From NCBI RefSeq assembly GCF_002163585.1, contig NZ_CP015579.1:2046001-2110000 (forward strand): a stretch of DNA of 64,000 nucleotides, read 5' to 3'. Shown piece after piece: positions 8,342 through 16,138 of this stretch. Made by a program: the position numbers and the translations under genes. How positions within the stretch are numbered: the first letter of the stretch is position 1; the number at the start of each line of letters is the position of its first letter. Under the pieces are notes generated by a model that worked only from the letters and a program-made list of their open reading frames with translations, did no database searches and was not told where the DNA came from. The DNA is from Tatumella citrea (GTDB taxonomy: Bacteria; Pseudomonadota; Gammaproteobacteria; Enterobacterales; Enterobacteriaceae).

Positions 8342-9661
8342 ATGGAACTTTCGCAAGCTCTCGGCATTATTAATCTCACTGCTCCCGAAGAAGTACAGAG
8401 CCTCTCTGACCTGCTCTCTCCTGACCTCATCCGACAGGCGTTTTCCCTCACTCATACCGTCACGCTGCGTAAGCGTAAACTTCCCCTTGAGTCGATGGTC
8501 TGGCTGGTTATCGGTATGGCCATATTCAACAATAAGCCCATGAGCCATATCGTGAATTTGATGGATATTGTTGACCGGACCGGACGGTCATTTACCGCAC
8601 CCAGCTCTGTGATTGCCCGCCGAAAAACACTGGGCGAAGATGCCATCCGGGTCCTGTTTGATCTCACTCAACAACACTGGCACGAAGAAGCCAGACATCC
8701 CCTCTGGCACGGGTTGACGCTTAATGCTGTTGATGGCGTTGTCTGGCATACCCGGGACACTCCTGAAAATGCAGAGGCCTTCGGCAAAGCATCTAATCAG
8801 CATGGTGAACGCGGTTATCCTCAGGTTCGTATGGTGTGTCTGATGGAACTCAGCAGCCATCTGCTGCGTGCAAGTGTGTCAGGTCGCTACGATATCAACG
8901 AAATGCGGCTGGCCGCTCAGCTGGCAGAAAATGCACCGGATAACAGTATTACGCTGTTTGATAAGGGCTTTTACTCTTTAGGGTTGTTACATGACTGGCA
9001 TAATGCAGGTGAAAATCGCCACTGGCTAACACCGCTGAAAAAGAACACTCAGTATGAAGTGGTACGAAAGCTCGGCAGGCAGGACGAACTGATACGACTG
9101 AAAACCACGCCTCAGGCCAGAAAGCAATGGAAAGGCCTGCCGGAAGAACTCATAGTGAGGCTAATCAGGCGGAAAGTGAACGGGACGGAACGGCAGGTAG
9201 TCACTTCCATGACAGATGCGATGCGTCATCCGGCGACTGACGTGGCAGAACTTTATAAGCATCGCTGGGAAATCGAGCTGGGATATCGTGAGGCAAAGCA
9301 GTTTTTACTGGGAAACCGCTGGACGCTGAGAAGCCGGTTGCCCGATTTGGTGAAGCAGGAGCTATGGGGAATGCTGACGTATAACCTGGTGCGTTACCAG
9401 ATGATTAAAATGGCGTTCAGCCTGAAAGGAAATTACCTGCCTTACCAGTTGAGCTTCAGCGGTGCAGTATCAGAGATATTACGGCTACTGATCGGTCTGA
9501 CGTGGGCTTCACCGGGAGCCATCCCGGGTCACCTTAAACACTTTTACAGTAATGCCGGGATGCTGAAACTGCCACCACGACGAGAACGGGAATATGTGAG
9601 AGAAGTGAGGGAGAAAAGGTCGAAATATCCCTTTAAAAACAATGCCGGTCACCTTAAGTGA
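8342..9661 (+). CDS. IS4-family transposase
   Basis: A 439-residue DDE transposase. The N-terminal DUF4372-like region (LTAPEEVQSLSDLLSPD) is followed by the catalytic core: the first Asp in TLNAVDGVVW, the second in TLFDKGFYS, and the Glu within YKHRWEIELGYREAK, which matches the IS4 signature Y-(2)-R-(3)-E-(6)-K exactly. No frameshift or internal stop is seen. Its TGA stop lies inside the right inverted repeat of the element, so the hairpin formed by that end overlaps the last codons. Confidence 0.95.
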   Translation: MELSQALGIINLTAPEEVQSLSDLLSPDLIRQAFSLTHTVTLRKRKLPLESMVWLVIGMAIFNNKPMSHIVNLMDIVDRTGRSFTAPSSVIARRKTLGEDAIRVLFDLTQQHWHEEARHPLWHGLTLNAVDGVVWHTRDTPENAEAFGKASNQHGERGYPQVRMVCLMELSSHLLRASVSGRYDINEMRLAAQLAENAPDNSITLFDKGFYSLGLLHDWHNAGENRHWLTPLKKNTQYEVVRKLGRQDELIRLKTTPQARKQWKGLPEELIVRLIRRKVNGTERQVVTSMTDAMRHPATDVAELYKHRWEIELGYREAKQFLLGNRWTLRSRLPDLVKQELWGMLTYNLVRYQMIKMAFSLKGNYLPYQLSFSGAVSEILRLLIGLTWASPGAIPGHLKHFYSNAGMLKLPPRREREYVREVREKRSKYPFKNNAGHLK

Positions 9662-9669
9662 CCGGCATT
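9641..9669 (+). terminator. Hairpin formed by the IS right end
   Basis: The right terminus reads AATGCCGGTCAC-CTTAA-GTGACCGGCATT, a perfect 12-bp stem overlapping the transposase stop codon. Downstream, the terminal ACCGGC (9661-9666) can also pair with GCCGGT (9678-9683), which is followed by a T-run (9683-9689), so the IS end rebuilds a terminator with the surviving half of the padC terminator. Confidence 0.55.
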
Positions 9670-9670
9670 A

Positions 9671-9680
9671 GCCCCGGGCC
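9671..9680. repeat. Target site duplication, right copy (10 bp)
   Basis: Identical to 8249-8258 (GCCCCGGGCC) and directly adjacent to the right end of the IS. It is followed by GG and seven T, the remainder of the original padC terminator. Confidence 0.9.
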
Positions 9681-9755
9681 GGTTTTTTTAAACGTAAAAC
9701 CGGGCTTTCGATCGTGGCCAGGAATACAGTGTTAGCATTTAACCTGTAGTAAATT

Positions 9756-10082
9756 TTGTCTATCATAAAACCCGCAATGGCCCGTGCTAAAGCCCTGGGC
9801 ATTGATGTGTACGGCCCGTACCCCGCCGATACCACCTATAAAGCCGTAGAAACTCAACAGTTAAATGCAGTGGTTTCTATGTATCACGATCAGTTTGCCA
9901 CGGCGCTTAAGATGCTCGGTTTCGAGCGTGGTATTACCGTGCAGGGCGGCCTTCCTGTTCCTATTGCTACTGCTAACCATGGTACAGCTTATAACCTGTA
10001 CGGACAGGGCATTGCCTCTCCATCGGCATTTGAAAGTGCCCTGAAACTGCTGGTTCGTATGGCCGGATCTACCGCGCAGTAA
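9756..10082 (+). pseudogene. C-terminal remnant of a PdxA-family dehydrogenase
   Basis: About 108 codons match only the C-terminal third of PdxA-type 4-phosphohydroxy-threonine dehydrogenases: ALGIDVYGPYPADTTYKAV, then VVSMYHDQF (the metal/substrate segment with the HDQ motif) and the GLPVPIATANHGTAYNL block, ending near the usual C-terminus. Roughly the first 220 residues are missing, and the DNA upstream of the first matching codon is AT-rich and unlike the family. The sequence variation (MYHDQFAT, GGLPVPIAT) resembles PdxA2-type paralogues used in sugar-acid or threonate catabolism more than biosynthetic PdxA. No good start codon or ribosome binding site is present (only TTG). It looks like deletion debris beside the IS and toxin-antitoxin locus. 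Confidence 0.8.
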
Positions 10083-10192
10083 TCCTTCTCCAGGCCGGTA
10101 ACTACGGCCTTCTCATGACTAAATCTGCTGGCAGGCAGATTTCTCCAACTCCGATATATTCCAAACACGTGGTTTATTTATTTACTTTTTAG

Positions 10193-10250
10193 GGTATTAT
10201 TAATACCTTAAAATAATTATATATAAACCTTCCCGTTGATGTAGGTTTAT
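10193..10250. promoter_or_regulatory. Two inverted repeats upstream of abiEi
   Basis: The AT-rich leader contains GGTATT-ATT-AATACC (10193-10207) and ATAAACCT-12 nt-AGGTTTAT (10223-10250), both perfect. In the characterised AbiE system the AbiEi antitoxin represses its own operon by binding inverted repeats in the promoter, so these are the probable operators. A third copy of the GGGTATTAT half lies over the ribosome binding site (10265-10273). Confidence 0.55.
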
Positions 10251-10271
10251 AAAAAAAGGTACAGGGGTATT

Positions 10272-11042
10272 ATGACTACCCAAATAATCTCTAAATTAAA
10301 CCATCTCCTGAGTACCACACCTGATGGTGTGGTACTGACATCGTCGTGGCTGGCTGAGCAGGGCTATAGTCAGGAGCTGTTAAAGCAATACCGGAAAAGT
10401 CAGTGGTATAAATCCATCGGAACAGGTGCGCTGCAAAGGGAAGGTGATGAGATTGATTATCTGGGGGGGATTTATGCCCTGCAGACGCAACTTGGTATGG
10501 CAATACATCCGGGGGCTAAAACAGCACTGGCACTCCAGGGTCGTGCGCATTACCTTGGTTTTAATGAACATCGGGTAACGCTGTTTGGTCCGCCGGGCGA
10601 GAAACTTCCAAAATGGTATCAGGAATACAACTGGGGAATAGAGATAAATTCAAAATCCTCAGATTTTTTGCCGCGGGAACAGGGGCTTATCGAACTTGGG
10701 CATAAATCATTTAACGTGCTGATTTCCGGTCCGGCACGTGCTGTTATGGAATGTCTTTACCTCGCACCTGCACATCAGCCGTTGCTGGAAACATACGAAC
10801 TGATGCAAGGATTAAACAATCTGCGCCCGCTTTCTGTTCAAAAACTGCTTGAGAGTTGCAGGTCGGTTAAGGTGAAACGCCTGTTCCTTTACATGGCTGA
10901 GAAAGCAGGGCACGACTGGTTCAGCTTTGTTAACACAGAAAAAGTCGATCTGGGCAGTGGCAAAAGAATGATCACCCCGGGTGGGGTCCTGAACGTAAAA
11001 TACCAGATCACTGTCCCGGAAGAACTGGAATCAGCAAAATGA
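10272..11042 (+). CDS. abiEi: AbiEi-family antitoxin / autorepressor
   Basis: A 256-residue protein of the AbiEi antitoxin family of type IV toxin-antitoxin systems. The N-terminal about 90 residues form the winged-helix part (DGVVLTSSWLAEQGYSQELLKQYRKSQWYKSIGTGAL), as in antitoxins that bind the promoter, and the C-terminal domain is the part that antagonises the toxin without direct binding. The start is the ATG after AGGGGT. It overlaps the toxin gene by 4 bp (ATGA), so the two are translationally coupled. In described systems the pair gives abortive phage defence or plasmid stabilisation. Its place beside an IS and a gene remnant suggests acquisition by transfer. Confidence 0.88.
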   Translation: MTTQIISKLNHLLSTTPDGVVLTSSWLAEQGYSQELLKQYRKSQWYKSIGTGALQREGDEIDYLGGIYALQTQLGMAIHPGAKTALALQGRAHYLGFNEHRVTLFGPPGEKLPKWYQEYNWGIEINSKSSDFLPREQGLIELGHKSFNVLISGPARAVMECLYLAPAHQPLLETYELMQGLNNLRPLSVQKLLESCRSVKVKRLFLYMAEKAGHDWFSFVNTEKVDLGSGKRMITPGGVLNVKYQITVPEELESAK

Positions 11043-11938
11043 AAGAGATTTACAAAAAGCAGGTACAGTTACTACTTGATGTGCTTCCTGAAGTGGCAAA
11101 AGAAGATTGTTTCGCTATGCATGGTGGTACGGCTATCAATCTTTTCTATCACGATATGCCGAGACTGTCGGTTGATATCGACCTGACATACGTACCGGTT
11201 GCTGACCGCAATAGCAGTCTCGAAGGAATCAATCAGGCTTTATTGCGTGTTAAGGGCAATATTCAAAACGTGAGGTCTGGTATACAGATAGAGCACAGGG
11301 CGGATGTCTGCAAGCTTCAGGTGACGGAACAAGGTGTACTGATCAAAATAGAGGTCAACACCGTCGGCAGAGGACTGATCGCTAACGCAGTTAAGATGCC
11401 ACTGTGCAATACAGCCCAGGAGATCTTTGATGCATTCTGTGCGATGCCCGTGGTCTCCAGGTCACAACTTTATGGTGGTAAATTGTGTGCGGCTCTTGAC
11501 CGCCAACATCCTCGCGATTTGTTCGACGTCAAACTGATGCTTCAGGAGACAGGATTTACGGACGACATCAGGCACGGGCTAATCTATGGGTTGGCCAGCA
11601 GTACCCGGCCGGTACACGAAATGCTAGACCCACATTTGCTTGACCAACGTAGTGCTTATGAAAATCAGTTCCAGGGAATGAGTGACATTCCTTTTAGCTA
11701 TGAGGATTACGAGCAGACGAGAAAGCAACTGGTATCAATGATACGTGAAAGCCTGACGACTGAAGATAAAGCATTTCTCCTGAGTTTCAGTCGTGCAGAA
11801 CCCGACTGGTCTCTGTATGAATTCAGGCATTTTCCCTCGGTCAAATGGAAACTGCACAACCTTGAAAAACTGCGAACGGAGAAACCCCTGAAATGGCAGG
11901 AACAACTTGATAAAGCAGAAGCGCTACTGAGTCAGTGA
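11039..11938 (+). CDS. abiEii: AbiEii-family nucleotidyltransferase toxin
   Basis: A 299-residue minimal nucleotidyltransferase. The DNA polymerase-beta-type active site is intact: Gly-Gly-Thr-Ala motif in MHGGTAINLFYH near residue 28-39, then LSVDIDLTYVP with the two metal-binding Asp residues near 46-48, and a conserved KIEVN further on; the basic helix with RDLFDVKL around residue 160 is the third family motif. AbiEii-like enzymes block growth, in related proteins by modifying tRNA 3' ends. It is the second gene of the operon, and no downstream gene follows for 500 bp. Confidence 0.9.
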   Translation: MKEIYKKQVQLLLDVLPEVAKEDCFAMHGGTAINLFYHDMPRLSVDIDLTYVPVADRNSSLEGINQALLRVKGNIQNVRSGIQIEHRADVCKLQVTEQGVLIKIEVNTVGRGLIANAVKMPLCNTAQEIFDAFCAMPVVSRSQLYGGKLCAALDRQHPRDLFDVKLMLQETGFTDDIRHGLIYGLASSTRPVHEMLDPHLLDQRSAYENQFQGMSDIPFSYEDYEQTRKQLVSMIRESLTTEDKAFLLSFSRAEPDWSLYEFRHFPSVKWKLHNLEKLRTEKPLKWQEQLDKAEALLSQ

Positions 11939-12446
11939 CCTGCAACATATCAGTGATGATTTAAAATGTATCTTCCGCTGAATGATGCATCATGTGGTGG
12001 AAAAGTGGCAAGGGCATACTGTCCTGCTGCTATGCTGATGTTCAGACGAAATAGTCACTGTTCACCAGAAACTGATTAATGTAACGCCATTATTCCCCGA
12101 AACCTAAGCTGTCATGTGATGAATTACCACTATCCGGTAACAGATTAATCCCCCCCTTTAGCTCAGATACATATCCCCCTGCATAAGAACTCAGGAGTTC
12201 GGATTTTCTAAATCAACAGCTCAGGAAATGCTGTTTTCACCCATGCTGTATGGCGTGTATATCTGACCTCAAATCCATTTGTTATCAGGGGCAGATGAGT
12301 ACTGATATTTATATGCGACAACCCAATGCTAAATCTCATGTCCGGATTCGCTTCAGGGGAACGAACTTTCCCCGTCAGGCGTCGCGGGCAATTATGTTTA
12401 TCGCCGGTATTCACTGTACATGTCAGCCACTTTACGGAATGCAATC
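11939..12446. other. Non-coding stretch after the AbiE operon
   Basis: About 500 bp with no convincing gene. It contains a 12-bp perfect palindrome ATGATGCATCAT (11982-11993) and a small GGGGAA / TTCCCC hairpin (12356-12373). It probably marks the junction between the accessory block and the DUF1028-ABC cluster, and must hold the promoter of the latter. I recognise no gene remnant in it. Confidence 0.5.
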
Positions 12447-13121
12447 ATGACGTTTTCAATTATTGGACACTGTCCGGACTCCGGTCAGTTGGGTATTGCG
12501 GTGTGTTCAGACGGTGTGGCTGTCGGAGCCCGTAGTCTGCTACTGCGCAGCCAGGTCGGGGTGGTTTCGAGCCTGAACTCCCGCTTACCGTTTCCGGGCA
12601 GGCATATTCTGGACCTTATAGAACAGGGTGTATCACCCGATATTGCGCTCAAAACCGGACTTAATGACGATAAATACCTGCCGTTTCACCAGGTGGTGGT
12701 GTTTGCCAGTAACGGGCTCAGGGCTTTTTACAGTGGCCAACACATCCCGGCAATCAGTAATGTGGCCATTGGTGAAAACTGTGTCGCAGCGGGTCATTCG
12801 TTGGTAAGTCAGCAGGTTATTACCGATATGACCAATGCGTTCGAAAAGCAGCAGGGGCAACTGACCGAGCGACTGATCGCTGCGATGATCGCAGGAGTGA
12901 AAGCTGGCGGAGAGACCGGGCGTGTACACTCATCTGCGTTATCGGTGATTGGTGAACTTCTGTGGCCTGTCGTCGATTTACGTGTTGACTGGACTGAGGG
13001 AGATCCTGTTCAGGAACTTGATCTGCTATGGCAGGCTTACAAGCCACAGATGCAGGATTATATCACCCGCGCGCTAAATCCTGAGAGTGCTCCGGGCTAT
13101 GGGGTTCCCGGCGACGAATAA
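12447..13121 (+). CDS. DUF1028 family protein (Ntn-hydrolase-like)
   Basis: A 224-residue member of DUF1028. The family signature is at the N-terminus: TFSIIGHCPDSGQLGIAVCS followed by DGVAVGAR. DUF1028 proteins are related to N-terminal nucleophile hydrolases; after Met removal Thr2 would be exposed as the possible nucleophile, which is inference. The ATG at 12447 gives the canonical start; an upstream in-frame start adds nine residues. It is the first gene of a plus-strand run with an ABC ATPase, an oxidoreductase, a GST, an AroQ-like protein and a dehydrogenase. In other genomes DUF1028 genes often accompany ABC importers and RidA- or amidase-like enzymes, so a hydrolytic step on an imported amide-like compound is plausible. 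Confidence 0.8.
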   Translation: MTFSIIGHCPDSGQLGIAVCSDGVAVGARSLLLRSQVGVVSSLNSRLPFPGRHILDLIEQGVSPDIALKTGLNDDKYLPFHQVVVFASNGLRAFYSGQHIPAISNVAIGENCVAAGHSLVSQQVITDMTNAFEKQQGQLTERLIAAMIAGVKAGGETGRVHSSALSVIGELLWPVVDLRVDWTEGDPVQELDLLWQAYKPQMQDYITRALNPESAPGYGVPGDE

Positions 13122-13140
13122 GAGTAGCGAGGACTTATAC

Positions 13141-13233
13141 ATGACGAGAAAAGCAGGTCTGAAAACGGGGAGCAACGCTATCGAACTGGCGGTTAAACAA
13201 TTGACTTCCCGCGCTACCAGCCCCCCGGGTTAA
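13141..13233 (+). CDS. Possible 30-residue ORF or gene stub
   Basis: An ATG eight bases after GAGGACTT starts 30 codons (begins MTRKAGLKTG) and ends at TAA. The following 115 bp up to the ABC ATPase contain no continuation. It may be a small leader peptide or the 5' stub of a deleted operon gene. I do not recognise it. Confidence 0.25.
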   Translation: MTRKAGLKTGSNAIELAVKQLTSRATSPPG

Positions 13234-13350
13234 ACATCAGAGACTGCTTTATCTTTTCAAAACGTCAGCTTCAGGAAGCACTAACAGCCTGGTATCGCCA
13301 GAAACCGTATGCTGGTGACAGAAATCTTAAGTCTGAATCGTGGAGATTAT

Positions 13351-14505
13351 ATGGTTAGTGCAGAAATCACCCCATTTCCTCAGTCAAAAACAGAACACCT
13401 GAAATCTGGTAAACAGCACATCGCTGTACGGCTGGATGGTGTATTGAAACGTTTTGGAGAGTCCGTTGCGTTGCATAAAATTTCCTTAATCATTGAGGAA
13501 GGGGAATTCATTACATTACTTGGCCCTTCAGGTTGTGGAAAAACGACGCTACTCAATTTAATGGCAGGGTTTACCGAAACGGATGGCGGGGAAATCTTCA
13601 TCGATGGTGAGCCAGTGACGGAAATCCCTCCTTACCAGCGCGAGATCGGGATTGTCTTCCAGAATTATGCGCTATTCCCACATATGTCAGTAGAGAAAAA
13701 CGTGGGCTACGGTTTACGCATGCGTGGTGTCTCAAAAACAGAAATCACTGAACGGGTTGAACAGGCACTGGCACTGGTGAAACTTGCTGGCTACGGTCAA
13801 CGAAAACCGCGTGAACTCTCAGGCGGACAGCAGCAACGTGTGGCACTTGCGAGGGCGCTGGTTATTCGTCCTAAAGTACTGCTGTTGGATGAGCCATTTT
13901 CAGCGTTAGATAAGAATCTGCGTTTGTCGATGCAAGTCGAACTAAAAGCAATTCAGCGTAAGCTTGGAGTGACCACTGTTTTCGTCACCCATGACCAGGG
14001 GGAAGCCCTGAGTATGAGTGACCGCATCGTTGTTATGTCGGCAGGCCACGTGCGCCAGATCGGCACTCCAAATGTGGTTTATCATCATCCTGCCGATCCG
14101 TTCGTTGCAGGATTTGTGGGTGATGTAAATATCCTGCCTGGTGTCTATGCCGGGCGTGACAGCACAGCAATCATCGAACTGGGAGGAAATACAGTACGCC
14201 TGCCTGCCGAGCGCGTGAATGCGACCGTTGGTGATCGTCTGGATGTATATGTTCGTCCGGAAAATATCCGCTTAGTCTCCCTCGGGCCGGATGCGCTGTT
14301 CAGTGCAACTGTAATTACTCACGTATTTCAGGGTGATCATGTTGATGTGTACCTTGATGTACCTTCCCTTAATACAGCATCACTGTTTGTGAGGCAGTCC
14401 GGTCTGGATTCATTAAATGACTGGCCGGTCGGTCGGGTTGCCGGAATCAGTTTTGATGAGAAAAGTATCTCTGCATTCAGATCCACAGAATCGGAGGGAA
14501 AGTAA
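13351..14505 (+). CDS. ABC transporter ATP-binding protein, PotA/FbpC type
   Basis: A 384-residue ATPase of the spermidine/putrescine- and iron-type importer family. Walker A (GPSGCGKTT), Q-loop (FQNYALF), signature (LSGGQQQRVALARAL), Walker B (VLLLDEPFSALD) and the switch His (VFVTHDQ) are all present, followed by a C-terminal TOBE-like domain from about residue 255. The ATG at 13351 follows TGGAG; an ATG 42 bases upstream is weaker. The cognate binding protein and permeases are not adjacent but lie at 18.9-21.6 kb, beyond the LysR gene, so the transporter is split over two transcripts. The next gene follows after 2 bp. Confidence 0.92.
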   Translation: MVSAEITPFPQSKTEHLKSGKQHIAVRLDGVLKRFGESVALHKISLIIEEGEFITLLGPSGCGKTTLLNLMAGFTETDGGEIFIDGEPVTEIPPYQREIGIVFQNYALFPHMSVEKNVGYGLRMRGVSKTEITERVEQALALVKLAGYGQRKPRELSGGQQQRVALARALVIRPKVLLLDEPFSALDKNLRLSMQVELKAIQRKLGVTTVFVTHDQGEALSMSDRIVVMSAGHVRQIGTPNVVYHHPADPFVAGFVGDVNILPGVYAGRDSTAIIELGGNTVRLPAERVNATVGDRLDVYVRPENIRLVSLGPDALFSATVITHVFQGDHVDVYLDVPSLNTASLFVRQSGLDSLNDWPVGRVAGISFDEKSISAFRSTESEGK

Positions 14506-14507
14506 TT

Positions 14508-15515
14508 ATGCTGCCGGAAATAATGAATGCAGTCATTGCCCGCCAACCCGGTGGAGCGGACATGTTAGAGCTGGTGCAGCGTCCTGTCCCACAACCGGCT
14601 TTCGGTGAAGTCCTGATTCAGGTTATTTATGCGGGTGTCAATCGTCCCGATATTATGCAACGCAATGGAATCGCGGTTCCGCCCGGCGTTACTGATATTT
14701 TAGGGCTGGAAGTTTCAGGAAATATCGTCGCAGTAGGGGCCGGGGTCGAACACCTCTCTGTCGGAACACCGGTAATGGCCCTGCTGAATGGTGGAGGCTA
14801 TGCAGGCTACTGCATAGCCCGCGCTGAACTATGTTTAATTCTCCCCGAAAGCTTATCGTTGGCAGAAGCAGCAGGCGTCCCTGAAGCTGCATTTACGGTC
14901 TGGCATAATTTGTTTGAACTTGGACGGTTGCAACCTGGCGAAACCGTACTTATCCATGGCGCTGCAAGTGGCGTCGGTACTTTTGCATTGCAATGTGCAC
15001 AGGCGTGCGGTGCACAGGTTATTGCCACCGCCGGTGGCAGGGAAAAGATTGCCGCCCTCCGGGAATTGGGGGTATGGCGAGCTATCGATCGCCATAATGA
15101 AGATTTTGTGGAGGTGATTAACCAGATAACTAATGGGCAGGGCGTAGATATAGTGCTGGATAATGTCGGCGGCGATTACGTCTCCCGTAACCTCCGTGTA
15201 TTAGCACCGCAAGGGCGTCATGTGAGTTTAGGGTTTATGCAGGGGGCCAGAATTGAGCTGGATTTACAACTGATTATGCGCAAAGGATTGAGCCTGACCT
15301 CCTCAACGCTTCGACCGAAAAGCAGTGCAGAGAAAGCTCGTCTTGCACGATGCATTGAAAAGCATCTGTTGCCATTGATGAGTGCCGGTAAAATCTCACC
15401 GGTTCTGCATCAAATTGTTCCGCTTGCCGATGTTGCTCAGGCTCACCGGATTCTGGAAACGAATGCTAATACCGGTAAGGTCCTGTTAGAGGTGGCTCCG
15501 GAGGCGGTCGTATGA
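14508..15515 (+). CDS. NADPH:quinone oxidoreductase-like (MDR superfamily)
   Basis: A 335-residue zinc-independent medium-chain dehydrogenase of the quinone oxidoreductase/enoyl reductase group. The N-terminal GroES-like domain (GVNRPDIMQRNG) is followed by the Rossmann motif GAASGVGTFALQCAQ near residue 148. Zn ligands are absent. The most similar animal and bacterial proteins are PIG3-type quinone reductases. It begins two bases after the ATPase stop with GGAGGG upstream, and its last bases overlap the GST gene by 4 bp. In this operon it probably reduces an alpha,beta-unsaturated carbonyl or quinone-like intermediate; substrate unknown. Confidence 0.9.
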   Translation: MLPEIMNAVIARQPGGADMLELVQRPVPQPAFGEVLIQVIYAGVNRPDIMQRNGIAVPPGVTDILGLEVSGNIVAVGAGVEHLSVGTPVMALLNGGGYAGYCIARAELCLILPESLSLAEAAGVPEAAFTVWHNLFELGRLQPGETVLIHGAASGVGTFALQCAQACGAQVIATAGGREKIAALRELGVWRAIDRHNEDFVEVINQITNGQGVDIVLDNVGGDYVSRNLRVLAPQGRHVSLGFMQGARIELDLQLIMRKGLSLTSSTLRPKSSAEKARLARCIEKHLLPLMSAGKISPVLHQIVPLADVAQAHRILETNANTGKVLLEVAPEAVV

Positions 15516-16126
15516 TGCAACTTTACTTCGCAACGACATCAACATTTGTCCGAAAAGTGATGGTCTGCGCCCGACTGTTAAATCTTAGCGATGATATTGA
15601 GTTGCTGGATTCTGCCGCACACCCGGTCGATCGCGACGAACGTATTGCCTCCTTCAACCCTCTGGCGAAGGTACCGGCGTTACGTACAGCAGAGGGTTTA
15701 TGTCTCTACGATAGCCGGGTCATTTGTGAATATCTCAATTCTCTTGCTCAGGGGACATTAATTCCTCATAGCGGAGAAGCACGCTGGATAAGCCTGACAC
15801 GTCAGGCTCTGGGAGACGGACTCGCCGATGCGGCGCTGTTAGCGCATTATGAATTCAACGCCCGGCCACCGGAAAAGCAGTGGCAGGGATGGGCTGATGC
15901 CCAACTGAAGAAGGTTAACGCAGCGCTGGCAGAAAGTGAGAGACAGGCGACAGGTTTTAGCCGGCAACCTGATGATATCGGACTGATCTCGATTGGTTGT
16001 GCTCTGGGCTACCTTGATTTTCGTTTTGCTCAGTTTCACTGGCGTGAAAACCACCCGCAACTTGCTGCATGGTTTGCTGTTTTCGATACACATCCGGCAA
16101 TGGTTGAATCGCGTCCGCACGTATAA
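15512..16126 (+). CDS. Glutathione S-transferase family protein
   Basis: A 204-residue GST with N-terminal thioredoxin fold and C-terminal helical domain. The STFVRKVMVCARLL segment carries the usual bacterial active-site Ser/Thr region, NPLAKVPAL the cis-Pro glutathione-binding loop, and YDSRVICEYLN the Ser that holds the gamma-glutamyl group. It overlaps the preceding gene by 4 bp (ATGA). Together with the quinone reductase it hints at an electrophilic intermediate in the pathway encoded here. The function within the cluster is inference. Confidence 0.9.
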   Translation: MMQLYFATTSTFVRKVMVCARLLNLSDDIELLDSAAHPVDRDERIASFNPLAKVPALRTAEGLCLYDSRVICEYLNSLAQGTLIPHSGEARWISLTRQALGDGLADAALLAHYEFNARPPEKQWQGWADAQLKKVNAALAESERQATGFSRQPDDIGLISIGCALGYLDFRFAQFHWRENHPQLAAWFAVFDTHPAMVESRPHV

Positions 16127-16138
16127 TCTGGAGCTGAT

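Larger units (their letters stand above)
8259..9670 (+). mobile_element. Complete IS4-family insertion sequence
   Basis: The element is 1412 bp, close to IS4 itself. Its ends are inverted repeats: TAATGCCGATCGTTTAAGG at 8259-8277 and, reading inwards from 9670, TAATGCCGGTCACTTAAGG, which differ at three positions. It carries one intact transposase gene on the plus strand and is flanked by identical 10-bp target duplications. The right end is itself a strong hairpin. All parts needed for mobility look intact, so the element is probably active or recently so. Confidence 0.93.

Noticed and set aside
12208..12450. Overlapping short frames of 66-78 codons on both strands before the DUF1028 gene
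   Set aside because: They overlap each other in several frames, lack ribosome binding sites and resemble nothing known.
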